A program made the position numbers and the translations under genes. From assembly GCF_006539185.1 (NCBI RefSeq), contig NZ_BJMN01000029.1:1-64000 (forward strand): a stretch of DNA of 64,000 nt, read 5' to 3'. Origin of the DNA: Streptomyces gardneri. Lineage in GTDB: Bacteria > Actinomycetota > Actinomycetes > Streptomycetales > Streptomycetaceae. Positions 41,181-50,053 of the stretch are shown here, piece by piece. Every line of letters begins with the position of its first letter. Position 1 is the stretch's first letter. The notes below the pieces were generated by a model. It had not been told where the DNA came from and made no database searches. It saw only the letters and a program-made list of their open reading frames with translations.

Positions 41181-42337
41181 TGGCCGCGCCGCGAAAGCCC
41201 AAGCGCAACCCCAACGGCTCCGGCACCGTCACCAAGCGCACGGACGGGCGCTACCAGGCCGCCGTCTACGTCCTCCAGCCGGACGGCACCCGCGCCCGCA
41301 AGTTCGTGTACGGCAAGACCTGGGCCGCGTGCGACGCCAAGCGCCGGGCGCTGCTGGAAAAGGTCGACAACGGCATTCCGGTCCCCACCCGGTCCATGAA
41401 GCTCGCCGAGTGGTTGCCGTACTGGCTCGACAACATCGTCAAGCCCCGCCGCAAGCGGACCACCGCCGCCAAGTACGAAGTGCACGTCCGGCTGTACCTC
41501 GTCCCGATGATCGGCTCCAAGCGGCTTGAGTCCCTCAGCGTCGCCGACGTACGACGGTTCCTAGTCGAGTTGGAGAGGAAGAGCAGCGCCGCCACGGCAA
41601 AGGAGTCGCATCGCGTCCTGCGTACCGCTCTCACCGCCGCCTGCCGCGAGGAGCTCGTCCCGCGCAACGTCGCGACCCTCGTCGAGCCGCCGACGGTGGC
41701 GGATCGGGACCTGGACCCCTGGTCGCTCGATGAGACGCTCGACTTCCTCGCCGCCGCCCGGAAGGACCCGCTGTACGCCGCGTTCGTGCTCGCCATCGCG
41801 CTCGGGTTCCGCCGCGGCGAAATCGTCGGCCTCCGCTGGGAGAACGTCGACCTCGACAGGCGGGAGATCCGGGTCAGGACGCAGCGTCAGCGGGTCGGTG
41901 GCGAGGTGTACGAGGACGATCCCAAGGGGCGCCGCCGGAAGCAGACGCTTCCCTTGCCCGGGATCTGCGTCGCGCCCCTTCGATGGCAGCGCCTCAAGCA
42001 GGCCGCTGCCCGCGAGCTCGCCAGGGAGAACTGGGAAGAGACCGGGTACGTCTTCACCACACGTACGGGACGGCCGATCGAGCCGCGCAACCTCTACCGC
42101 TCGTTCACCCGCGTCGCGAAGAACGCCGGCCTCCGCGTCATCCGACTCCACGACGCCCGGCACGGGACGGCAACTCTCCTCACCGCCGCCGGCGTCCCGC
42201 CCCGCGTCGTCATGGAGATCCTCGGGCACAGCCAGATCGCTGTCACGATGAACGTCTACGCCCACGTCGTCCAGGACACCCAACGCGACGCCATCAGCCA
42301 CATGGACCGGCTGCTCAGGAGGCGTCCCCGGTCGTGA
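41180..42337 (+). CDS. int: Tyrosine-recombinase integrase (Int)
   Basis: 385 residues. A Lys/Arg-rich N-terminal arm-binding part (KRNPNGSGTVTKRTDGRYQAAVYV) is followed by a SAM-like core domain and a catalytic domain with Arg211 (LGFRRGE), His324 and Arg327 (RLHDARHG), His350 (LGHSQ) and nucleophile Tyr360 (NVYAHV). All five catalytic residues are present, so it should be active. The tRNA-Val target starts 73 bases downstream. A degraded relative lies at 25579-25991, next to the other att site. Confidence 0.94.
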   Translation: MAAPRKPKRNPNGSGTVTKRTDGRYQAAVYVLQPDGTRARKFVYGKTWAACDAKRRALLEKVDNGIPVPTRSMKLAEWLPYWLDNIVKPRRKRTTAAKYEVHVRLYLVPMIGSKRLESLSVADVRRFLVELERKSSAATAKESHRVLRTALTAACREELVPRNVATLVEPPTVADRDLDPWSLDETLDFLAAARKDPLYAAFVLAIALGFRRGEIVGLRWENVDLDRREIRVRTQRQRVGGEVYEDDPKGRRRKQTLPLPGICVAPLRWQRLKQAAARELARENWEETGYVFTTRTGRPIEPRNLYRSFTRVAKNAGLRVIRLHDARHGTATLLTAAGVPPRVVMEILGHSQIAVTMNVYAHVVQDTQRDAISHMDRLLRRRPRS

Positions 42338-42349
42338 GTGACCGCACCC

Positions 42350-42372
42350 GTTGATGTCAAAAGTAGATGTCA
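42350..42372 (+). promoter_or_regulatory. Probable integrase arm-type site, right
   Basis: GTTGATGTCA, six bases, GATGTCA: the same arrangement as at 26182-26204, at the inner edge of the right att repeat. Confidence 0.5.
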
Positions 42373-42454
42373 AAGGCCCCTCGCCATGATCGGCGAGGGG
42401 CCTTTGCACTGGTGGGCGCGGACGGTTTCGAACCGCCGACATCTGCTTTGTAAG
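42369..42454. repeat. Right attachment site (86-bp direct repeat)
   Basis: Identical to 26012-26097. It spans the 3' half of the tRNA-Val gene up to the anticodon loop and the downstream hairpin. Recombination between the two copies would release a circle of 16,357 bases and leave an intact tRNA gene. Confidence 0.93.
42372..42405 (-). terminator. Terminator hairpin downstream of tRNA-Val
   Basis: Arms AAAGGCCCCTCGCC / GGCGAGGGGCCTTT with a six-base loop, on the 3' side of the tRNA. It is part of the repeated att region and occurs also at 26015-26048. Confidence 0.85.
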
Positions 42455-42484
42455 AGCAGCGCTCTACCCCTGAGCTACGCACCC
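42410..42484 (-). tRNA. tRNA-Val (anticodon UAC), AICE target site
   Basis: 75 bases with CCA encoded. Acceptor GGGTGCG pairs with CGCGCCC, the D-arm has GCTC/GAGC, the anticodon stem CTGCT/AGCAG encloses CTTACAA (anticodon TAC), and the T-arm GGCGG/CCGTC carries TTCGAAA. The 3' half is repeated at 26012-26097, which shows that the AICE integrated here and restored the gene. Confidence 0.94.
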
Positions 42485-42650
42485 GTGGAAGAGACAACAG
42501 CGTACATGGCCGATGGGTGGGGGCCGAATCCGAAGGGTTCGGTAGGGGGGTAGCCCCACCCCGGGACGGTGGGTCGCCGGATCGTGACGGGGGGTGGGGG
42601 GCTCGTACCTTCGACGGAACGACGTTTTCTTCTGGGGGTTCGAGATCGCC

Positions 42651-43409
42651 ATGAACGCACGCCACCCGCTCCTCGCCACCGGCGGGGTCCTCGTCGCTCT
42701 GTTCGCGCTCGGTGCCTGTGGGACCGCCGATGCCGGAGCGGCGCCGGTCGAGAAGAAGACCTTCGCGTTCGACGGGGACACGCTCGTCGTCGACTCCGAC
42801 GACTCCGCGCTCGTCCTCACGCCCGCCGACGTCGACGACGTGCTCGTCGAGCGGCAGGTCGACGGATGGGTGGTCATGGGGTCCGGGCCCGACACCACCT
42901 GGAAGCTGGAGGGCGGGCGGCTCACGCTGCGGGTGGACTGTGACGCCGTCGCCTCCCACTGCGAGGCCGTGCACCGCATCAAGGTCCCGCGCGACGTCGC
43001 CGTCACCGTCGAGAACAAGGACGGCGACATCACGGCGGAGGGCTTCGCCACGCCCCTCAAGGTGCGTTCCGACGACGGTGACGTCAGGGTCGCCGGGAGC
43101 ACCGGGGACGTCGATCTCGGCAGCAAGGACGGCGACCTGGCCGTCGACGGCGACACCCGCGCGCCGAAGGTCCTCGCCCGTTCCGACGACGGCGACGTGC
43201 AGCTGACCCTCGGAGCAGTGCCCCGCAGCGTCGAGGTCCTCACCAAGGACGGCGACGTCTCCGTCACCGTGCCCACGGCCGAGTACGACGCCACCGCCTC
43301 CACCGCCGACGGCGACGTCAACCTCGACGTCCCCCGCCGCGCCGGCGGCGAGCACTCCCTGAACGTCCGCACCGACGACGGCGACATCTCCGTCCGAACG
43401 GCGAACTGA
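42651..43409 (+). CDS. DUF4097-type lipoprotein (adhesin-like beta-helix)
   Basis: 252 residues. The lipobox LFALGAC lies near residue 23. The mature part is a series of strands each ending in D-G-D: ENKDGDITAEG, SDDGDVRVAG, SKDGDLAVDG, SDDGDVQLTL, TKDGDVSVTV, TADGDVNLDV, TDDGDISVRT, typical of DUF4097. It is anchored outside the cell; role unknown, with envelope stress sensing or maintenance suspected for the family. The ATG has GGGGG upstream. Confidence 0.82.
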   Translation: MNARHPLLATGGVLVALFALGACGTADAGAAPVEKKTFAFDGDTLVVDSDDSALVLTPADVDDVLVERQVDGWVVMGSGPDTTWKLEGGRLTLRVDCDAVASHCEAVHRIKVPRDVAVTVENKDGDITAEGFATPLKVRSDDGDVRVAGSTGDVDLGSKDGDLAVDGDTRAPKVLARSDDGDVQLTLGAVPRSVEVLTKDGDVSVTVPTAEYDATASTADGDVNLDVPRRAGGEHSLNVRTDDGDISVRTAN

Positions 43410-43487
43410 CCGGCCCGTGTGTTCGTCCTTACCGGGTGGGAGAATGAACCGGACCGGTGACGGCGGACACAGCACGGGGAGAGGTAC

Positions 43488-44864
43488 GTGGCGGCGAGCG
43501 ACGGCAGGACAACCCCTGGGGGCAGTGCGACGCCCAGGATTCCGTCCACGGTCCGGCTGGCCCTCGCGCTGCCGCTGCTGGTCGCGGCGCTGCTGCCGCA
43601 GGCCTTCGCCGGCGGCGGTACGCGTCGCTGGTTCGGCGGGCGCGGGGAAGGTCAGCGGGCCGAGGCCCAGGCCGCCAAGGACGCCGCCGCGGCCGCCTTC
43701 TACGAGCTCGACACCGCCCAGCGCGGGCTGCGGATCTCCATCGAGACGATCACCGCCGTGGACAGCTCCGCCGATGCCCGCCGCGCCGTCGAGGGCTTCG
43801 AGGCCCTCGGGCGTCGGATCGACGAGGTCAGTCACGGCTACATCACCGCCGTCGACGCCCACGACCTCGACCGCGACGAGCTCGACGCGGCGACCGCGAA
43901 CCGCGCCCGCGCCGAGCTGACCCGCGCCAAGGACGAGCTGGACGTGGTGAAGGGCGAGCTCGACCGGTTCGAGCAGGGCCTCGGGCCGCTCCTCGACCGC
44001 GCCGAGACCCAGCTCGCCCGGCTCGCCCCCGCCGTCGAGCGGGCCCGTCAGGCGCTGCGCGGCGCGAGCGGCGCCCTCGACGCCGTACGGGACGGGGGGC
44101 TGCGCGCCGACGACCTCGCGCTGCGGCTCGCCCAGCTCGGGCCCGAACTGACCCGGCTCAACGAAGGCGCCGGACGGCACGGCGTCCCCGAGACCCTCCA
44201 GCGCGCCGACCGCGTCCTGCGGGACGCCGAGGCCGTACGCGCCGAGGCCGAGCGGCTGCCGCAGCTCGCCGCCGAGATCGACCGGCGGCTCGTCTCCCTC
44301 CGTACCCGCACCGAGGCGCTGACCACCCGTTCCGAGGGCGTCGAGCCGGTCCTCTCGGAACTGCGGCGGCGGTTCTCCGCGGCCTGCTGGCAGGACCTCC
44401 AGCACGTGCCCGAGCAGGCCGCCGGCACGCTCCGGCAGGCCGAGGAGCGGCTCGCCGAGGCCGCCAAGGCCCGCGAGGAGCAGCACTGGCCCGACGCGAC
44501 CTCCCGGCTCTCCACCGTCCGCGCGCTCCTCGACTCGACCGACGAGGCCGTGTCGGCCGCCGGGGAGCGGCTGCGCCGCCTGGACGCCGTCGCGAAGGAC
44601 CCGAAGGCGGAGACCGACCGCGCGCGGTTCGCGGTACGGGACGCCCAGCGGCTGGCGATGGCGGGGCGCAACACCCCCGACCCGCGGCACGCCCGCCCCC
44701 TCGACCAGGCCGTGGCCCGGCTCGACCGCGCGGTCGGCACGCTGGAGGGCCGTCACCCGGACTACTGGCACTTCCTGACCGAGCTGGAGGGCGTCCGTAC
44801 CGACGCCGCCCGTGTCGTCGAGCAGATTCGAGAGGATCGGGGCACCGCCGCCGCCGGGCATTGA
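43488..44864 (+). CDS. Membrane-anchored coiled-coil protein, unknown function
   Basis: 458 residues. After a short N-terminus there is one hydrophobic segment (VRLALALPLLVAALLPQAFAGG), either an anchor or a signal. The remainder is almost entirely helical with many Ala, Arg, Glu and Leu heptads, for example RAELTRAKDELDVVKGELDRFEQGLGPLLDRAETQLARL. The C-terminal end has HPDYWHFLTELEGVRTDAARVVEQIRED. It probably forms an extended coiled coil at the membrane. GTG start with GAGAGG. Confidence 0.75.
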   Translation: MAASDGRTTPGGSATPRIPSTVRLALALPLLVAALLPQAFAGGGTRRWFGGRGEGQRAEAQAAKDAAAAAFYELDTAQRGLRISIETITAVDSSADARRAVEGFEALGRRIDEVSHGYITAVDAHDLDRDELDAATANRARAELTRAKDELDVVKGELDRFEQGLGPLLDRAETQLARLAPAVERARQALRGASGALDAVRDGGLRADDLALRLAQLGPELTRLNEGAGRHGVPETLQRADRVLRDAEAVRAEAERLPQLAAEIDRRLVSLRTRTEALTTRSEGVEPVLSELRRRFSAACWQDLQHVPEQAAGTLRQAEERLAEAAKAREEQHWPDATSRLSTVRALLDSTDEAVSAAGERLRRLDAVAKDPKAETDRARFAVRDAQRLAMAGRNTPDPRHARPLDQAVARLDRAVGTLEGRHPDYWHFLTELEGVRTDAARVVEQIREDRGTAAAGH

Positions 44865-44961
44865 GCCTGGGGAGGGGGAAGGGGGAGGGAAAGAGGCTAG
44901 GAGGAGTGGGGTCCGTCTTGCGTCACTGACTTCCGCGGGCCTCCGCCGTTAGCCTGTCCCC

Positions 44962-45183
44962 ATGCCTCGTTACGAATTCCGCTGCCGCACCTGCGGCGAC
45001 ACCTTCGAGCTCAGCCGTCCCATGGCCGAGTCCTCCGCCCCGGCCTCCTGCCCCGCCGGGCACGACGACACCGTGAAGCTGCTCTCGGCCGTGGCCGTCG
45101 GCGGCAGCAGCACCGCCGCCCCCGCGCAGGGCGCGGGCGGTGGTGGTGGCGGTGGCTGCTGCGGTGGGGGCTGCTGCGGCTGA
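44962..45183 (+). CDS. FmdB-type zinc-ribbon protein with Gly/Cys tail
   Basis: 73 residues. The first part is the FmdB family zinc ribbon (MPRYEFRCRTCGDTFELSRPM ... SCPAGHDD) with four Cys/His ligands. The tail is Gly-rich and ends with CCGGGCCG, a Cys cluster that might bind metal. A small putative regulatory or metal-carrier protein. Confidence 0.82.
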   Translation: MPRYEFRCRTCGDTFELSRPMAESSAPASCPAGHDDTVKLLSAVAVGGSSTAAPAQGAGGGGGGGCCGGGCCG

Positions 45184-45206
45184 GCCGTCGCGCCCTCGGC
45201 GGGGTC

Positions 45207-46088
45207 CTACCTCGCCGCCGCCGCGCGGAAGCGGCGGAGGATCTCCTCCCCCGCCGCGACGCCGCGTTCCGCGAGGACGTCGAGATGGGGCGCGGTCCAC
45301 TCGGTCTCGGCGAGTTCGCCATGGCCGGGGCGCCACGCCCGGTCCGCGGCCATCAGCAGGTCGGCGTCGAGCAGCGAGTCCCCCGCCGCCAGGGTGAGCG
45401 TGGCGCCGATGCGGCGGGCGACCTCGCGGACGGCCGCGCTCTTGGTGAGCGGCTTCGGCACCGCGTACACCTTGCGGCCCTGGAGCGACACGGTCCAGCC
45501 GCGCTCCCCCGCCCACTCGCCGAAGCGGCGCAGCCACTCCTCGGGGAGCCGCTCGCGCTCGACGACGAGGTAGGCGAAGAGGTCCTCGGCCACCCGGTGC
45601 TTGCGGACCCACGACAGGTCCGTGGTGGCGGTGAGGTAGGCGCGGATCTCGGAGAGCGGCGCGCACTCCTCGACCAGCCGGTTCACCACCTTCGCGTGCC
45701 ATTCGCGGTCGGAGACGCCGTCGACGAGGATGTGCCCGCCGTTCGCGCAGATCGCGTACTTCGGTGTGGCGCCCGGGAGTTGGATGCGCTGGTACTGCTT
45801 GCGCGTCCGCGTCGTGGTGGGCACGAAGACGGTCTCGCCGGCCAGCCGCTCAAGGAGGCCGGCCGCGTCCTCGGTCATGTAGGAGAGCGGCTTCGACTCG
45901 TGGACCTCGACGCAGAGGAGCCGGGGCGCCTGGGCGTCGGGCATGCCGAGGGCGAGGGCCGCACTGGAGTAGATGAGGGTGCGGTCGAGGTCGCTCGCGA
46001 CCAGGGTCGTGCTCGGCGTCGCACTTGGCAGTGTGGTCGGCTGCGTACTGGGCGTCTCGCTCGGCTGGGTGTTCAGCGGCGTGCTCAC
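45207..46088 (-). CDS. HAD hydrolase of the tellurium-resistance island
   Basis: 293 residues. After a Thr/Pro-rich N-terminus, motif I is VASDLDRTLIYSS; later VFVPTTTRTRKQY and TPKYAICANGGHILVDG belong to the HAD IIB cap (sucrose-phosphatase-like), and motif IV is LAAGDSLLDADLL. Such HADs accompany TerD-type genes in a conserved set thought to act on nucleotide or sugar phosphates. The GTG start overlaps the stop of the StiP part of the upstream gene. Confidence 0.82.
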   Translation of the reverse strand: MSTPLNTQPSETPSTQPTTLPSATPSTTLVASDLDRTLIYSSAALALGMPDAQAPRLLCVEVHESKPLSYMTEDAAGLLERLAGETVFVPTTTRTRKQYQRIQLPGATPKYAICANGGHILVDGVSDREWHAKVVNRLVEECAPLSEIRAYLTATTDLSWVRKHRVAEDLFAYLVVERERLPEEWLRRFGEWAGERGWTVSLQGRKVYAVPKPLTKSAAVREVARRIGATLTLAAGDSLLDADLLMAADRAWRPGHGELAETEWTAPHLDVLAERGVAAGEEILRRFRAAAAR

Positions 46089-48652
46089 TGGGACACCACC
46101 GCCTTGCCGTCGGCGCCTGTCGCACCTCTTGTGTACTGAGGGTGGATCAGACCGACGCAGGTGTACGGGAGTTCGTCGACGAACTCGACGGGCACACCGC
46201 GCTGCTCGGCGAGCAGGCGGACATGCGCGAGGTCCGCGTCGGCGCCCCGCTTCGCGAGGATCTTCCAGGGGACGCGGCGCAGCAGGACGCGGGTGGTCTC
46301 GCCGACTCCGGGCTTGACCAGGTTGACGTCGTGGATGCCGTACTCCTCGCTGATCCGCTCGACGGCGGCCCAGCCCTCCCAGGTGGGGGTGCGGTCGGCG
46401 GCGAGGAGTTCCTTGACGTCCACGTCGACGGTCTCGGCGACCTCGTCGAAACGGGCGGCGACGGCGTCGAGGAAGGCGCCGGAGACATCGGATCCGGCCA
46501 GCTCGCGGTAGAACTTGGCGCCGTGGAAGTCGTTCGGTCCGACGAGGTCGGAGCGGAGCACGGTGCGGGATATCAGCCCGGATACCGTGGAGTTGAGGCA
46601 CGCGGAGGGGATGAGGAAGTCCTCGCGGGTGCCGTAGGTGCGGACGCAGGAGCCGGGGTCGGCGAGGACCGCGATCTCCGGATCGAAGCCCGATATCCCC
46701 TCGGCCGCCTCGAACTCCTTTATCGCGTCGGCGAGTTCGCGGGTGATGGCGCCCTTGCCGGTCCAGCCGTCGACGAACACGACGTCGGCGGGGTCGTGGT
46801 GGGCGGCGAGCCAGCGCAGCGCGTTGGCGTCGATGCCGCGGCCGCGCACGATGGAGACGGCATAGTGCGGGAGGTCGAGGCCGTGGCGGGCCTTCGCCCA
46901 GCGGCGCATGAGGACGCCGACGGGGGTGCCGGCCCGGGCGAGCGAGACCAGGACGGGGCCGCGGCTCTGGGGGTCCCTCCCGTGCCGTCCACGGCGCAGG
47001 GGGAGCTCGGCGAGGACGGTCTCGGTGACGGTGCCGACCGCGCGGGCCATCCGGGCGGCGGAGCTGTCCAGGGCGGAGTGGAAGAGTTCCTGATAGCGGG
47101 CGCTGGGCTGGTACTCGACGGGGAGCGATTCGGCGTAGTGCGCTCCGCCGCTCTGGATGGCTTCCTCGCGTTCCTCGGTGGGCGCCTCCAGCTCGACGCC
47201 CGAGAGGTCCTGGAGCAGCCAGCCGACCTCCTCTGGCGCGTACGAGGAGAAGGCGGGGCCGCGGAGGGGCTCGGGCAGCATGGAGCTCCTTTCGGGAGCT
47301 TCGGAGACCGTGGGCGTGGACGAGGTGACGGCCGGCTCGTACGCGGGGACGACCGCGAGCACGACGCGCGGGACGTGCGCGGAGAGCTGGGCGAGCAGGC
47401 CGTCCGGGGCGTGCAGTTCCGGGGTGTCGGCGGCGGAGTCGACGACGAGGACGACGGTGTCGAAGCCCGCGCCCGCCACGTTGTACGCGTAGCGCTCGCC
47501 GGGGCCGTCGGCCGGGTCGTCGTGGGCCGGGAAGACGATCCGGGTGCGTATCGCGTACCCGGGGTCGTCGACCGCGAGGACGGGCGAGCGGGTGGTGGTG
47601 GAGTAGCGGACGTCGTGCCCGGCGTCCTCCAGGGCGCCGGCGAGGCGCAGCGGCGCGTACATCAGCTCCTCGAAGCCGAGTACGAGGACGCGGTCGCCGG
47701 TCCCGGGCCGCCCGCCGGCCCCAGGGCGCTCCCCCGCGGCGGGCCGCCCGTCGGCCCCGGGGCGGGTCTCGGTGCCCGTGTCGTGCAGGGCCTCCGCGAT
47801 CCTGGCCGCCAGGGCGGGCAGGGCCTCCTCGAGGTGTTCCCGGTGCTCGGGCGTGAAGCCGTGCCGTCCGCCGTCGGGCAGGCCCTCGGGCCAGCCGAGC
47901 GCCACCCGTACAGGGGCCGGCGTCCCGTCGACGGCCGCCGGGGCGGCGTGCGCGGTCTCGTGCTCCGCCACCAGCTCCCGGCCCTTCTCAAGAACGCCCT
48001 CCGGGAGGCGTACGGTCCCGGCCGCGGCGGAGATCAGGTCGACGCGGGCGCCTATCTCCTCCGCGAAGGCGTCCAGGCGGCCGAGGTCGGCGCCGGAGCG
48101 CATGTCGACGAGGGCCACGACGACGTACCGTTCGCGCGGGTAGCGGGCGTGCAGGTCCCTGATCGTGTTGAGGACGGTGTTGCCGGTGGAGAACTCGTCG
48201 TCGACGAGGACGAGCGGCCCGCCGCCGGCGAGGAGCTTCGGGTCCTCGGGCAGCAGGAGGTGCGAGGTCGCGTGCGAGTGGGACTCCTCGAAGCCGCCCG
48301 CGCGGGCGACCCCGGCCACCGGCCGCCTGGTGGAGTGGAGGTATGGGGCGAGGCCGAGGCCGTCGGCCACGGCGTGGCCCAGGGCGGTGGCGGTCTCCGC
48401 GTAGCCGAGGACGACCGAGCGCGCCGCCTCCTCGTCGCCGAGGAGCTCGCGGACGCGCACGCCGAGGCCGAGGCCGGAGCCGTACACGACGGAGGGCCGC
48501 TGCGGCACGTGCTTGCCGAGCACGCTGGAGACGAGCAGGTGCGCCCGTTTGGGGTTACGACGCAGTGCGAGGCCCAACAGGGCCGGTAGCTCCTCGCCGC
48601 CGATCAGTTCGACGCCCAGTCGCTCCGCGACCCACGTTCCGGTCCACACCAC
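46085..48652 (-). CDS. Phosphoribosyltransferase plus StiP-family protein in one reading frame
   Basis: 855 residues in one open frame. Residues about 1-240 are a type I phosphoribosyltransferase with the PRPP loop LVLVDDEFSTGNTVLNTI. The middle part, about 325-425, resembles the TRSP domain that accompanies it. From about residue 458 (MLPEPLRGPAFSSY) it is a StiP-type (cysteine protease-like) protein, with PVLVSLARAGTPVGVLM and FVDGWTGKGAITREL. That Met has a strong AAGGAG site six bases before it (near 47282), so a separate StiP protein could also be made. In many genomes these are two genes. GTG start. Confidence 0.75.
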   Translation of the reverse strand: MVWTGTWVAERLGVELIGGEELPALLGLALRRNPKRAHLLVSSVLGKHVPQRPSVVYGSGLGLGVRVRELLGDEEAARSVVLGYAETATALGHAVADGLGLAPYLHSTRRPVAGVARAGGFEESHSHATSHLLLPEDPKLLAGGGPLVLVDDEFSTGNTVLNTIRDLHARYPRERYVVVALVDMRSGADLGRLDAFAEEIGARVDLISAAAGTVRLPEGVLEKGRELVAEHETAHAAPAAVDGTPAPVRVALGWPEGLPDGGRHGFTPEHREHLEEALPALAARIAEALHDTGTETRPGADGRPAAGERPGAGGRPGTGDRVLVLGFEELMYAPLRLAGALEDAGHDVRYSTTTRSPVLAVDDPGYAIRTRIVFPAHDDPADGPGERYAYNVAGAGFDTVVLVVDSAADTPELHAPDGLLAQLSAHVPRVVLAVVPAYEPAVTSSTPTVSEAPERSSMLPEPLRGPAFSSYAPEEVGWLLQDLSGVELEAPTEEREEAIQSGGAHYAESLPVEYQPSARYQELFHSALDSSAARMARAVGTVTETVLAELPLRRGRHGRDPQSRGPVLVSLARAGTPVGVLMRRWAKARHGLDLPHYAVSIVRGRGIDANALRWLAAHHDPADVVFVDGWTGKGAITRELADAIKEFEAAEGISGFDPEIAVLADPGSCVRTYGTREDFLIPSACLNSTVSGLISRTVLRSDLVGPNDFHGAKFYRELAGSDVSGAFLDAVAARFDEVAETVDVDVKELLAADRTPTWEGWAAVERISEEYGIHDVNLVKPGVGETTRVLLRRVPWKILAKRGADADLAHVRLLAEQRGVPVEFVDELPYTCVGLIHPQYTRGATGADGKAVVSQ

Positions 48653-48670
48653 GTCGTCGACGTCCCTTCG

Positions 48671-49867
48671 TCAGCCGGCAAGCCCGGCGGTGAGCAGATC
48701 CACGAAGCCGACGTCTTCCTTCGCGACGCCGAAGACCTCGGCGCGCAGCAGGATGCGTTCGGCCCACGCGCGATGCGGCTTCACTTCGTTCATCTTGTTC
48801 GTATACGCGGAGCGCAGCACCCCGCCGCCGCCCTGTTCGGGCCGCAGGATGTCCTGGGCGTCGCTCCACTCCTCGTGGCTGACCACGGAGAGGGCGTGCA
48901 CCGGCACCACATGGGTGGGGTGGATGCAGGTCTTGCCGAGCAGGCCGTTCGCGCGGTCGAGCTCGATCTCGCGCAGCAGCCCGTCGAGGTCGTGCTCGAT
49001 GAGCGCGGTGCGCAGGTCCTCGGCGCTGCCCTCCAGGAAGGGGCTGCGGCGCAGCTGCGGCTTGAACATGCGCTCGCCGGGACGGAAGTACTCCCAGACG
49101 GGCCCGGTGACGGTGAAGCCGGTGCCGTCGGAGCGGCCGAGGACGTTGACGACGTCGGCGATGACGTTGGCGACGATCTTGACGTCGTAGGCGGTCATGT
49201 CGGGCGAGCGGCGCAGGCCGTAGGCGGAGCAGAAGTCGGTGACGCCGAGGCGCAGGGCGAGGACGCGGTCGCGGTACTTGTCGGTGATCGAGGCGATCCC
49301 GGCGAGGGTCTCGGCCCGGGTCTCCAGGTGGAGGAGCTCGGGGGACTCCAGGACGGGCATGGCGAAGAGTCGCCTTCCGCTCGTCCGCTCGGCCTGGGTG
49401 AGCGCTTCGAGGAAGGCGCGGCCACGCGTCTCGGTGAATTTGGGCAGTACGAATCCGGACAGCAGGCGGACCGTTTCGCCGAGCCGGGCGACGAGGTCGG
49501 TGATCTGGCGCGGATCGCGTACGCGAATGAAGAGCAGGGGCACGCCGACGGCGGTCCCCGCGTCCGTCCGGGCATCCGCCTCGGCCCCGGCGGCGAGGTC
49601 GGCGAACTGCCGGACGAGGTTGGTCTCGCCCGCCTCGACATCGGCGTCGCTGATGGAGTCCTCCAGGCAGAGCACCATGGAGACCACTCCGCGCGCCGCC
49701 TGTTTGCGGATGTCGTCGGCCAGCCGCGGCCGGGTGGCCGGGCTGTAGAGCGTGGCCCCGAGGGCCGTGGCGAGCGTGCGCGCAGGCGAGTCGGCCGTGA
49801 ACTCGGCCGGCTCGCTGTGGAACAACCCGGTCCGCGTTGCGGACGGGATGTGCCCGAAATGACGCAT
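48671..49867 (-). CDS. HpcH/HpaI aldolase/citrate-lyase-like protein of the Ter island
   Basis: 398 residues of the CitE-like TIM-barrel family: GATLYSPATRPRLADDIRKQAARGVVSMVLCLEDSI, LLFIRVRDPRQI (Arg), FVLPKFTE, LFAMPVLESPELLHL (Glu metal ligand) and GLLGKTCIHPTHVVPVHALS at the end. It probably cleaves or makes a C-C bond in a CoA- or acid-type metabolite in a tellurium/stress-linked pathway. It lies 18 bases upstream of the phosphoribosyltransferase gene, in the same orientation, so one operon with it. Confidence 0.85.
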   Translation of the reverse strand: MRHFGHIPSATRTGLFHSEPAEFTADSPARTLATALGATLYSPATRPRLADDIRKQAARGVVSMVLCLEDSISDADVEAGETNLVRQFADLAAGAEADARTDAGTAVGVPLLFIRVRDPRQITDLVARLGETVRLLSGFVLPKFTETRGRAFLEALTQAERTSGRRLFAMPVLESPELLHLETRAETLAGIASITDKYRDRVLALRLGVTDFCSAYGLRRSPDMTAYDVKIVANVIADVVNVLGRSDGTGFTVTGPVWEYFRPGERMFKPQLRRSPFLEGSAEDLRTALIEHDLDGLLREIELDRANGLLGKTCIHPTHVVPVHALSVVSHEEWSDAQDILRPEQGGGGVLRSAYTNKMNEVKPHRAWAERILLRAEVFGVAKEDVGFVDLLTAGLAG

Positions 49868-50053
49868 CTAAGTCCCCCGTCTGCCTCTCTGGGCCCTGAC
49901 GACATGTGGCCGGTAATAGTACGTAGGTGCGGGTGTCCGTAGTTCCCTCCGAGGATGAAATTCAGGTAACTCGTCAGCATCCGTCATCTCGTCCCGGTAT
50001 CGGTGACGCCCCCGCGTTGTCCACGGGTCGGGCGGGAGGGCAGGATTACGGTC

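Larger units (their letters stand above)
26012..42454. mobile_element. Actinomycete integrative and conjugative element (AICE), pSAM2-like
   Basis: An element of about 16.4 kb between 86-base identical direct repeats, the right one being the 3' part of an intact tRNA-Val gene. It carries the full AICE set in the usual order: KorSA-like repressor divergent from a Nudix gene, SCO3933-like gene, FtsK-type translocase, small spread genes, RepSA, Xis, Int. The left part has regulators and small unknown genes. The centre has cargo: a membrane protein broken by an IS5-family insertion and a Pycsar pair. All core genes look intact, so the element is predicted to be able to excise, replicate by rolling circle and transfer as double-stranded DNA. 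Confidence 0.92.
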
